Assembly (NCBI GenBank): GCA_910578215.1
Contig: CAJTPH010000020.1
Location: 8,357 to 72,356 of the forward strand
Direction of reading: 5' to 3'
Length of the DNA stretch: 64,000 nt
From: an uncultured Acetatifactor sp.
Lineage (GTDB): Bacteria; Bacillota; Clostridia; Lachnospirales; Lachnospiraceae
Numbering within the stretch: position 1 is the first letter of the stretch; each line of letters begins with the position of its first letter. The notes under the pieces are model-generated. The model worked only from the letters and a program-made list of their open reading frames with translations. It was not told the origin of the DNA and did no database searches. Both the position numbers and the translations under genes were made by a program. Below, one piece after another: positions 8,285 through 15,963 of this stretch.

Positions 8285-9304
8285 ATGTCGGAAGATAATA
8301 TGGAAGCCGAGCATAGGCGAAAATGTATAAAACGGCTGAAAAGGTGTATTATTCTAATGCTGACGGCGGCTGTTGTTTTACCGTTGGCTGTGAGCGCATG
8401 TGTCTTGGCGGAGGTTTACAGCCTCAGAAAGACGCTGGAGGATGTATCCGCGCAGGTGGACAGGCTGTCGGAGGTCACAGCCGGGCAGCAGGATGCGCTG
8501 GAACAGCTGACGGAGAAGGTACAGACCGTGGAGCAGAACCTTTCGGAGCAGCAGACGGAAAAAACGCCGGATGCCACTGTCCCGGTAGGAAATATCAATG
8601 TCCGGGACCCCAGGGAGAACGAGGAGGTAACGGCGGCGCACAAGGTATATCTGACCTTTGATGACGGTCCAAGCATATATACCCGGGAAATATTGGATAT
8701 TTTGGCAGAATATGATGTTAAGGCGACGTTTTTTGTGCTGGGCAAGGAGAGCGAAGACTCAAAGGAGATGCTGAAAAGCATTGCGGACGAAGGGCATACA
8801 ATTGGAATGCATTCGTACACCCATAACTATTCGGAAATTTACGCATCCGTTGACAGCTTTGCCGCGGATCTGGATAAAATACGCAATTACATTTATGATA
8901 CAACGGGAGTTTGGAGCAATATATACCGTTTCCCGGGGGGAAGCTCCAACAAGGTGAGCAAGCTTTCTATGGATACGTTTGCAAGGTATCTTGACGAACA
9001 GGGAATCGTTTTTTTTGACTGGAACAGCTCGTCGGGAGACGGAGGCTCCATAGTGTTTCCGGCGGATATGCTGGTGGAAAACAGCATGAAGGGTATACAG
9101 AAGCGCGAAACAACGGTGATTTTGATGCATGATTCGGCCGGAAAGAAAACAACGGTGGAAGCACTGCCCATTTTGCTGGAGAACATTTTGGCTTTGGAGG
9201 ATACGGTGATTCTGCCGATTACAGAGAATACCAAGCCGGTTCAACATATAAACTGGAGCTCGGATACGGAGGAGCAACAGACAGAAGAAAGAATGGAGGA
9301 TTAG
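8285..9304 (+). CDS. Membrane-anchored polysaccharide deacetylase
   Basis: The 339-residue protein has a cytoplasmic basic N-terminus, one membrane anchor (about residues 23-43), a coiled-coil-like stalk (about 45-100) and a NodB-type deacetylase domain facing outward. The domain shows TFDDGP (metal Asp pair) and HTIGMHSYTHN (metal His pair), then RFPGGSSN and a late LMHD motif. Such enzymes remove acetyl groups from peptidoglycan or other cell-surface glycans. The start ATG at 8285 has GGGGGAT upstream. It ends 7 bp before the bactofilin gene, so the two are probably co-transcribed. Confidence 0.92.
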   Translation: MSEDNMEAEHRRKCIKRLKRCIILMLTAAVVLPLAVSACVLAEVYSLRKTLEDVSAQVDRLSEVTAGQQDALEQLTEKVQTVEQNLSEQQTEKTPDATVPVGNINVRDPRENEEVTAAHKVYLTFDDGPSIYTREILDILAEYDVKATFFVLGKESEDSKEMLKSIADEGHTIGMHSYTHNYSEIYASVDSFAADLDKIRNYIYDTTGVWSNIYRFPGGSSNKVSKLSMDTFARYLDEQGIVFFDWNSSSGDGGSIVFPADMLVENSMKGIQKRETTVILMHDSAGKKTTVEALPILLENILALEDTVILPITENTKPVQHINWSSDTEEQQTEERMED

Positions 9305-9310
9305 TTAGAC

Positions 9311-10507
9311 ATGGGTTTTTTCTCGGATTTAAAAGAAGATCTATCCCAGGCGGTCAACGAGCTGATGCCGCAGGGACAGCAGGCCAAGCCTGAAACCGAA
9401 GAAAAAGAGACAGGCAGGGCGGAAGCTGCCGCACAGTCTGCGGAGAATGCCGGACCGGGTATGTACGGGGCAGTGAGCCGGGAGCCGGATGTCATGGCGC
9501 AGCAGTCTGCGGACCCGGCAGAGAGGCTCTGGACGGTGGAAGAACTGCCGGAGGATGCGAACGAAGAAGCGAGAGCAGCGGGGGCAGAGGACACAGAAGC
9601 AGAGGCAGCAGGTGCGGCGGAAGAACAGACAGTGACAGGATCGGCGTGGGGCTGGAAGGAGCCGGAAGCGGAGACAACGGGATCAGAGCAGGTCTGGAAG
9701 GAGCCGGAGGCGGAGACAACGGGCGCAGGTCAGGTCTGGAAGGAGCCGGAAGCGGAGACAACGGGATCAGGGCAGGTCTGGAAGGAGCCGGAAGCGGAGA
9801 CAGCGGAAGCGAAAGCGGAATGGGGCCAAAGGGCATCGGAGGAGACGCCGACGGCGTCGGAAGCCGTGTCGGAGGAGGCCGGGTTAAAGACGGCAGAGGA
9901 GCAGGATATGGAGAGAATGCTGTCACAGATGTTTGACGGGAACCCTGCAGCAGAGCCGCAGGAAGAAAAAGAGGAAGATAGCAAAGGAGCAGAGGAAGCA
10001 ATGGAAATGAATGAAAGAGTCGTTTTGGATGAAACATCCGTTATTACGGCAGGAATGGTAGTTACAGGAGATCTTAACACGGAGGGCTCCGTGGATGTGG
10101 CGGGCACCGTAAACGGAAACATAGATGTGTTTGGCAAGCTTAATATTACAGGATATGTGAACGGCAATTCCAAGGCGGCGGAGATCTATGCGGAAAACGC
10201 AAAGATCAACGGTCAGATTGTCAGCGAGGGAGCGGTAAAGATCGAGTCAAGCACGGTCATCATCGGAAATATCACGGCTACCAGCGCTGCGATTGCAGGT
10301 GCGGTAAAGGGAGATATCGACGTAAAGGGACCGGTTATTCTGGACGCTTCGGCAATCGTGATGGGCAATATTAAGTCCAAGTCCGTGCAGATCAATAACG
10401 GCGCGGTAATTGAGGGCATGTGCTCCCAGTGCTATGCGGACGTCAATCCGGTCACCTTCTTCGACGATTATAAGCCCGAGGTACAGACCAAGTCCAAATC
10501 CAGGTAA
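9311..10507 (+). CDS. Bactofilin-type polymer-forming protein with acidic repeat region
   Basis: The C-terminal part (about residues 235-385) is a bactofilin domain: a right-handed beta-helix of short repeats such as GDLNTEGSVDVAGTVNGNID and GAVKGDIDVKGPVILDASAI. Bactofilins polymerise without nucleotides into scaffolds that often place cell-wall enzymes, which suits the deacetylase gene just upstream. The N-terminal 230 residues are acidic and low complexity, with four 14-residue repeats beginning WKEPEAETTG. A bactofilin usually has only a short disordered N-tail, so this extension is unusually long. A Cys pair, CSQC, lies near the C-terminus. Confidence 0.9.
   Translation: MGFFSDLKEDLSQAVNELMPQGQQAKPETEEKETGRAEAAAQSAENAGPGMYGAVSREPDVMAQQSADPAERLWTVEELPEDANEEARAAGAEDTEAEAAGAAEEQTVTGSAWGWKEPEAETTGSEQVWKEPEAETTGAGQVWKEPEAETTGSGQVWKEPEAETAEAKAEWGQRASEETPTASEAVSEEAGLKTAEEQDMERMLSQMFDGNPAAEPQEEKEEDSKGAEEAMEMNERVVLDETSVITAGMVVTGDLNTEGSVDVAGTVNGNIDVFGKLNITGYVNGNSKAAEIYAENAKINGQIVSEGAVKIESSTVIIGNITATSAAIAGAVKGDIDVKGPVILDASAIVMGNIKSKSVQINNGAVIEGMCSQCYADVNPVTFFDDYKPEVQTKSKSR
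9653..9820 (+). repeat. Four tandem 42-bp coding repeats in the bactofilin gene
   Basis: Units begin at 9653, 9695, 9737 and 9779 and encode WKEPEAETTGSEQV with small changes. The last copy diverges at its end. The near-identity at DNA level suggests recent expansion or ongoing slippage. Confidence 0.9.
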
Positions 10508-10519
10508 GGAGCATAGAGA

Positions 10520-11215
10520 ATGCGCAGAATTTTATTGAAGCTAAGCGGCGAGGCGCTTGCCGGAGAGAAAAAGACCGGCTTCGACGAGGAGACCGTCAGA
10601 AAGGTTGCCCTTCAGGTAAAGCAGCTTACCGGGGACGGTATTCAGGTTGGAATCGTCATCGGAGGCGGCAATTTCTGGAGAGGCAGGACCAGTGAGAGTA
10701 TCGACCGGACCAAGGCCGACCAGATCGGCATGCTTGCGACCGTTATGAATTGTATTTATGTCTCAGAGATATTCCGTTCTACGGGAATGGAAACAAACAT
10801 ATTAACGCCCTTTGAGTGCGGCTCCTTCACAAAGCTTTTCTCCAAGGACAGGGCGAACAGGTATTTTGCGGCAGGCCAGGTGGTGTTCTTTGCGGGAGGT
10901 ACGGGGCATCCGTATTTTTCGACGGACACAGGGGTCGTGCTCCGCGCCATCGAGGTGGAGGCGGAGGTGATCTTGCTGGCAAAATCCATTGACGGCGTGT
11001 ACGATGACGATCCAAACAAGAATCCTGAGGCTAAAAAGTACAGTGAAGTGACCATTGACGAGGTTATCGCAAAAAACCTGCAGGTCGTGGACATGACAGC
11101 TTCCATTCTTGCGCGGGACAATAAAATGCCCATGTGGGTGTTTGGATTAAATGAGGACAACAGTATTGTAAACACTGTCAAGGGCAGCTTTAGCGGCACG
11201 AAGGTTACAGTGTAG
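10520..11215 (+). CDS. pyrH: UMP kinase
   Basis: UMP kinase phosphorylates UMP to UDP in pyrimidine synthesis. The 231-residue chain begins RILLKLSGEALAG and carries VIGGGNFWRG, DQIGMLATVMN and VDMTASILARDNKMP, all hallmark amino-acid-kinase-fold segments of bacterial PyrH. The next gene is frr, the usual bacterial order. The gap to the bactofilin gene is only 12 bp, so both may share a transcript. Confidence 0.97.
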   Translation: MRRILLKLSGEALAGEKKTGFDEETVRKVALQVKQLTGDGIQVGIVIGGGNFWRGRTSESIDRTKADQIGMLATVMNCIYVSEIFRSTGMETNILTPFECGSFTKLFSKDRANRYFAAGQVVFFAGGTGHPYFSTDTGVVLRAIEVEAEVILLAKSIDGVYDDDPNKNPEAKKYSEVTIDEVIAKNLQVVDMTASILARDNKMPMWVFGLNEDNSIVNTVKGSFSGTKVTV

Positions 11216-11250
11216 CATATATGTCTCTGATTTGGAAAGGGTGAAAAGAT

Positions 11251-11802
11251 ATGGACGCTAGATTACAGCAGTATGAAGATAAAATGAAAAAGGCATTGGA
11301 ATTTCTGGAGGCTGACTATGGTTCGATCCGTGCGGGCAGGGCAAATCCCCATGTGCTCGACAAGCTGCGTATAAATTACTACGGCACGCCTACACCGATT
11401 CAGCAGGTGGGCAACGTCACTGTACCCGAAGCGCGCATTATTCAGATTGCACCCTGGGAAAAGTCTCTGCTCAAGGAGATCGAAAAGGCGATTCTTACCT
11501 CGGATCTGGGCATTAATCCCACCAATGACGGAAACGTGATCCGTCTGGTGTTCCCCGAGCTTACCGAGGAACGGAGAAAGGATCTGGTGAAGGATGTAAA
11601 GAAAAAGGCGGAGGATGGCAAGGTCGCTGTGAGAAATATCCGCAGGGACGGAAATGATTCTTTCAAAAAGCTTGGAAAGACAGAGATATCCGAGGATGAG
11701 GTGAAGCAGCTGGAGGAGCAGCTTCAGAAGCTCACCGACAAATATATCAAGGATATTGATGCCCTGATGGAAACGAAATCCAAAGAAATTATGACCGTAT
11801 AG
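11251..11802 (+). CDS. frr: Ribosome recycling factor
   Basis: RRF works with EF-G to split post-termination ribosomes. The 183-residue protein has the family motifs SIRAGRANPHVLDK, PEARIIQIAPWEKSLLKEIEKAI and DLGINPTNDGNVIRL, followed by the charged helical domain. Length is normal. It sits between pyrH and uppS. Confidence 0.98.
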   Translation: MDARLQQYEDKMKKALEFLEADYGSIRAGRANPHVLDKLRINYYGTPTPIQQVGNVTVPEARIIQIAPWEKSLLKEIEKAILTSDLGINPTNDGNVIRLVFPELTEERRKDLVKDVKKKAEDGKVAVRNIRRDGNDSFKKLGKTEISEDEVKQLEEQLQKLTDKYIKDIDALMETKSKEIMTV

Positions 11803-11817
11803 GGATGCATGGCAAGG

Positions 11818-11850
11818 AACGGGGGAGGAGATGATATCTGCTCCCCCGTT
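11818..11850 (+). promoter_or_regulatory. Strong hairpin between frr and uppS
   Basis: AACGGGGGAG and CTCCCCCGTT form a 10-bp perfect stem with a 13-nt loop. No T run follows, so it may act as an RNA-processing or stability element or a weak attenuator rather than a full terminator. Confidence 0.55.
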
Positions 11851-11871
11851 GTCTACAGGAAAGGAGCATGA

Positions 11872-12591
11872 ATGAGCGAAGAATTAAAAATGCCCCGGCA
11901 TGTGGCGATTATCCTGGACGGCAACGGGAGATGGGCGAAGGCAAAGGGGATGCCCCGCAATTACGGGCATGTACAGGGAGCGAAGACAGTGGAGACTATC
12001 TGTGAGGAAGCCTATAAAATGGGTATACAGTATCTTACCGTATATGCTTTTTCAACAGAGAACTGGAACCGTCCCAAAGACGAGGTCGACGCCCTGATGA
12101 AGCTTTTGCGCAGCTACATGCAGACATGTCTGAAAACGGCGGCGAAGAATCGTATGTGTGTCCGGGTTTTGGGAGAGAAGTCCAGGCTGGACGGAGATAT
12201 CCGCGCCAGGATTGCGGAGCTGGAGGAAGCCACCAGGAATAACGATGGTCTTCATTTTCAGATTGCCATCAACTACGGAGGCAGGGATGAGATCGTCAGG
12301 GCGGTTAAAAGGGTGGCGGCCAGGATTGCCGCCGGTGAGGTAAAGCCTCAGGAGATCACGGAGGAAATGCTGGAGGCGGACCTGGATACGGCTGGAGTGC
12401 CTGACCCGGACCTGCTGATCCGTACCTGCGGCGAGCAGAGAATATCCAATTTTCTTTTGTGGCAGCTTGCGTACACGGAATTTTATGTCACGCCGGTTCC
12501 CTGGCCGGATTTTACAAAGGAAGAATTGATTAAAGCCGTTGAGGCATATAATCATAGAGACAGAAGATATGGCGGTTTAAAGGAGGGCTAA
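11872..12591 (+). CDS. uppS: Undecaprenyl diphosphate synthase (isoprenyl transferase)
   Basis: This cis-prenyltransferase makes undecaprenyl diphosphate, the lipid carrier for cell-wall precursors. The 239-residue protein shows ILDGNGRWA (catalytic Asp), YAFSTENWNRP, INYGGRDEI and the C-terminal DLLIRTCGEQRISNFLLWQ, all typical. It lies in the conserved frr-uppS-cdsA-dxr-rseP order and ends 4 bp before cdsA. Confidence 0.97.
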   Translation: MSEELKMPRHVAIILDGNGRWAKAKGMPRNYGHVQGAKTVETICEEAYKMGIQYLTVYAFSTENWNRPKDEVDALMKLLRSYMQTCLKTAAKNRMCVRVLGEKSRLDGDIRARIAELEEATRNNDGLHFQIAINYGGRDEIVRAVKRVAARIAAGEVKPQEITEEMLEADLDTAGVPDPDLLIRTCGEQRISNFLLWQLAYTEFYVTPVPWPDFTKEELIKAVEAYNHRDRRYGGLKEG

Positions 12592-12595
12592 CCTT

Positions 12596-13462
12596 ATGTT
12601 TTGGACCAGGCTGGGAAGCGGAATTGTTCTGCTTTTGTTATCCATAACGACTATGAGTATAGGCGGGCTTCCCCTTGCCATAGTTTTGTGGGTGATTTCC
12701 ATGGCAGGCTTCAGGGAGCTCACCCAGGCCCTGCAGCATGCCCCTGCCGCCCAATCCGGAGCTGATCAGCTCCGGGGCGGGAAACGCATGAACGTGCTGG
12801 AGGCTATCGGGCTGGCTGGAATTGCGGCATATTATCTGCTTTTATATTTTTCCGGCAAGGATACATGGCTTTTTATGTGTATTGTCTTTGTTTTTTTGGC
12901 GATGATGTTCGCCTATGTGATCACGTTTCCGAAATTTAAGTCATTGCAGGTGACGGAGACCGTGTTTGCCTTTCTGTATGCGCCGGTGATGCTTTCCTTT
13001 ATCTATCAGACCAGGATGTGCGAGCAGGGCTCCTATATGGTCTGGATGATACTGATAAGCTCCTGGGGGTGCGATACCTTCGCCTATGTGGTGGGTAAGC
13101 TGATCGGAAAAAAGAAGATTTTTCCGGTGCTCAGCCCCAAGAAATCTCTGGAAGGGTGTGTGGGCGGCGTGCTGGGAGCGGTGCTCCTGGGCTGGCTTTA
13201 CGGCTATTTTCTCGTGGAGAGGATTTTTCCGGGCGAGAGCATCGCCTGGGCTATTGCGTTGATCTGCGGGGTGGGCGCGGTGATGAGCATGGTGGGAGAC
13301 CTTGCGGCGTCGGCAATTAAAAGAGATCATGAAATCAAGGATTACGGGAAACTGATTCCCGGTCACGGCGGTATTATGGACCGGTTCGACAGTGTGATCG
13401 TGACCGCGCCCATGACTTATTTTTTGACTATATTGGTATTGAATTACAGGACCGTAGGATAA
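12596..13462 (+). CDS. cdsA: Phosphatidate cytidylyltransferase
   Basis: CdsA makes CDP-diacylglycerol from phosphatidate and CTP at the membrane. The 288-residue protein is polytopic. Its C-terminal signature S-x2-KRDHEIKDYGKLIPGHGG-x2-DRFDS matches the CDP-diacylglycerol synthase pattern. Spacing to uppS and dxr is a few bases, indicating translational coupling in the operon. Confidence 0.96.
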   Translation: MFWTRLGSGIVLLLLSITTMSIGGLPLAIVLWVISMAGFRELTQALQHAPAAQSGADQLRGGKRMNVLEAIGLAGIAAYYLLLYFSGKDTWLFMCIVFVFLAMMFAYVITFPKFKSLQVTETVFAFLYAPVMLSFIYQTRMCEQGSYMVWMILISSWGCDTFAYVVGKLIGKKKIFPVLSPKKSLEGCVGGVLGAVLLGWLYGYFLVERIFPGESIAWAIALICGVGAVMSMVGDLAASAIKRDHEIKDYGKLIPGHGGIMDRFDSVIVTAPMTYFLTILVLNYRTVG

Positions 13463-13479
13463 ATGTGAAGGGAATGGAA

Positions 13480-14634
13480 ATGAAGAAAATAGCCATATTA
13501 GGTTCTACCGGCTCCATCGGTACGCAGACGCTCGAGGTTGTGCGGCAGTCTGCCGGGCTTCAGGTGGCGGCTCTTGCCGCGGGAACCGGCGTTGATAAGA
13601 TGGAACGGCAGGTCAGAGAATTTCGTCCGGCGGTGGCGTGCATGTGGACGGAGGAAGCCGCCGGAGAGCTGCGTGCCAGGACTTCCGACCTGGATGTGAG
13701 AGTGACGGCAGGCATGGACGGGCTGCTGGAAATTGCGACTCTGCCGGAAAGCCAGGTATTGGTGACGGCAATTGTGGGCATGCTTGGTATCAGGCCCACC
13801 ATCGCCGCAATCAGGGCAGGGAAGGATATTGCCCTGGCAAACAAGGAGACTCTTGTGACGGCGGGGCATATTATCATGCCTCTCGCAAAGGAGTGCGGTG
13901 TGGCAATCCTGCCGGTGGACAGCGAGCACAGCGCTATTTTTCAGTCTCTGAACGGGGAGCCGGCAGGGAGGATAGAAAAGCTTCTTCTGACTGCGTCAGG
14001 CGGTCCGTTCAGGGGATATAAGAGAGAGCAGCTTGCGGATATTCAGGTTGAGGACGCCTTGAAGCATCCCAACTGGGCGATGGGGAGAAAGATCACAGTG
14101 GATTCCTCCACCATGGTCAACAAGGGACTGGAGGTAATGGAGGCCAGGTGGCTGTTCGGCACGTCTCTGGACCGGATTCAGGTGGTGGTGCATCCCCAGA
14201 GCATTATCCACTCTGCGGTACAGTATGTGGACGGGGCCGTCATGGCCCAGCTGGGAGTGCCTGATATGAAGCTTCCCATACAGTACGCGCTGTTCTATCC
14301 CGACAGGAGACCCATGCCGGGGAAACGGGTCGATTTTTTTGAGCTGGGGCAGCTTACCTTTGAAAGGCCGGATACGGATACCTTTGAGGGGCTGAAGCTG
14401 GCCTACAGGGCGGCGGAGGCGGGCGGCAGTATGCCCACTGTATACAATGCGGCGAATGAGAAGGCGGTGGCTCTGTTTTTGGACAGAAAAATAAGGTATC
14501 TGCAGATACCGGAGCTGATCGGGGAGGCGATGGAGCGGCATTCCGTGATAGCGGACCCCACGGTAGAGGATATTTTGGCGACGGAACAGCAGACCTATGA
14601 ATATATTGCAGGAAGGATCGACTGTAAATGGTAA
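13480..14634 (+). CDS. dxr: 1-deoxy-D-xylulose 5-phosphate reductoisomerase
   Basis: Dxr converts DXP to MEP, the committed step of the non-mevalonate isoprenoid route that feeds UppS. The 384-residue protein opens with the NADPH-binding GSTGSIGTQTLEV, then has ANKETLVTAG, VDSEHSAIFQ and ASGGPFRG, the expected substrate and metal segments. I prefer ATG 13480 because AAGGGA lies 6 bp upstream; GTG 13465 and ATG 13474 are alternatives. The 3' end overlaps rseP by 7 bp. Confidence 0.96.
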   Translation: MKKIAILGSTGSIGTQTLEVVRQSAGLQVAALAAGTGVDKMERQVREFRPAVACMWTEEAAGELRARTSDLDVRVTAGMDGLLEIATLPESQVLVTAIVGMLGIRPTIAAIRAGKDIALANKETLVTAGHIIMPLAKECGVAILPVDSEHSAIFQSLNGEPAGRIEKLLLTASGGPFRGYKREQLADIQVEDALKHPNWAMGRKITVDSSTMVNKGLEVMEARWLFGTSLDRIQVVVHPQSIIHSAVQYVDGAVMAQLGVPDMKLPIQYALFYPDRRPMPGKRVDFFELGQLTFERPDTDTFEGLKLAYRAAEAGGSMPTVYNAANEKAVALFLDRKIRYLQIPELIGEAMERHSVIADPTVEDILATEQQTYEYIAGRIDCKW

Positions 14635-15695
14635 CCTTGATTTTGTTTATTGTAATATTCGGCGTGGTGGTGATCGCCCATGAATTCGGGCATTTTCTCC
14701 TGGCGAAGGCAAACGGCATCCATGTCGTGGAGTTTGCCGTGGGAATGGGGCCTACGATATGCGGCTTTAAAAAGAAGGGGACGAAATATTCTTTAAAGCT
14801 TTTTCCCATCGGAGGAGCCTGTATGTTTGAGGGCGAGGATGGGCTGGCGGATAAGGACGGGGAGGAGACGGAGGGCTCCTTTCAGAAGGCAAGTGTGTGG
14901 GGGCGTATTTCCACGGTGGTGGCCGGTCCTGTCTTTAATTTTATACTCGCTATCATAATTGCTTTTATCATGGTAAATATGACCGATATTATCGCCATCC
15001 GCGACCCTGTCGCCACGCAGGTGGTTGAGGGCGGCGGCGCCCAGCTTGCAGGCATGCAGGACGGGGACGAGATCATCTCCATAAACGGCGAGCGGATGAG
15101 GCTTTATCAGGAAATCTCCCTGTATATGCAGGCGAGCTATTCGGGAGGAGATATAAAGGTTGTCTATGAGCGTGACGGAACCCGGAATACGACCATGCTT
15201 ACCCCGCAGCTTGACGAGGCGACAGGGGCATATATGCTTGGCGTGATAAACGCCGACTATGTGGAGCCTAAGGGCTTTGAAACGCTGAAATATGCATGGT
15301 ATGAAATGCGTTACTCCGTGAAGGCTACCTATAAGAGTCTTGGCATGATCTTCCGCGGCAAGGTGAGCAGGAAGGATGTGGCGGGACCGGTGGGCATCGC
15401 GGTGAATGTTGTTGGTAAAACCTATGAGTCCGCCAAGGATTACGGCTGGCAGAGCGTGCTGCTCAGTATGCTGAATATCACGCTGATGCTCTCGGTGAAT
15501 TTGGGAATCCTGAATCTTCTGCCTATTCCGGCTCTGGACGGAGGCAGGCTGGTATTCCTTTTTCTGGAGATCATCCGCGGCAAGCCCATTCCGCCGGAAA
15601 AGGAAGGGATGGTGCACTTTGCCGGTCTGATGTTTTTTATGGTTTTGATGGTCTTTATTTTCTTTAACGATCTGGCGAATATTTTTATAAAGTAG
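14628..15695 (+). CDS. rseP: Site-2 intramembrane metalloprotease RseP
   Basis: RseP-type proteases cut membrane-embedded regulators such as anti-sigma factors. The 355-residue chain has HEFGH (His18, Glu19, His22) in the first membrane helix, a PDZ domain around residues 120-195 with AGMQDGDEIISINGE, and the second active-site motif LLPIPALDGG in a later helix. In many relatives ispG follows next; here the order breaks and a kinase gene follows. Confidence 0.95.
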   Translation: MVTLILFIVIFGVVVIAHEFGHFLLAKANGIHVVEFAVGMGPTICGFKKKGTKYSLKLFPIGGACMFEGEDGLADKDGEETEGSFQKASVWGRISTVVAGPVFNFILAIIIAFIMVNMTDIIAIRDPVATQVVEGGGAQLAGMQDGDEIISINGERMRLYQEISLYMQASYSGGDIKVVYERDGTRNTTMLTPQLDEATGAYMLGVINADYVEPKGFETLKYAWYEMRYSVKATYKSLGMIFRGKVSRKDVAGPVGIAVNVVGKTYESAKDYGWQSVLLSMLNITLMLSVNLGILNLLPIPALDGGRLVFLFLEIIRGKPIPPEKEGMVHFAGLMFFMVLMVFIFFNDLANIFIK

Positions 15696-15768
15696 CTTTA
15701 CGCATTCATTTTATCTTATGCCGCGTCTGCCCGCTGACGGGCGGCTGCGGCTTCTGAGGGTACTCTGC

Positions 15769-15808
15769 CCGGCTCCCGGTCCTGGGAGCCGGAGGATTCT
15801 TGGTTTTT
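15769..15808 (+). terminator. Possible terminator after rseP
   Basis: CCGGCTCCC and GGGAGCCGG form a 9-bp perfect stem with a 6-nt loop. The only T stretch (TTTTT at 15804-15808) lies about 11 bp later, so termination is uncertain. The rest of the 15696-15963 gap has no supported gene. Confidence 0.4.
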
Positions 15809-15963
15809 CAGGCGCACGAGGGCGCCGTTTTCCGGTTTATCCTGATCAATTTATGTTGCGAAAATTGTTTTTGCATTGCGTCTGTGCGCTGCCAGGCGCA
15901 ATGCTCTTTGGCGTATGGCTTCGGAGGGCGGAGCCGTTGGGGCGGCGCGGAAAGGGAGGGAGT

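Noticed and set aside
14793..15617. Minus-strand open frame of 274 codons opposite rseP
   Set aside because: rseP is unambiguous on the plus strand; the shadow has no recognisable motif and no start signals.
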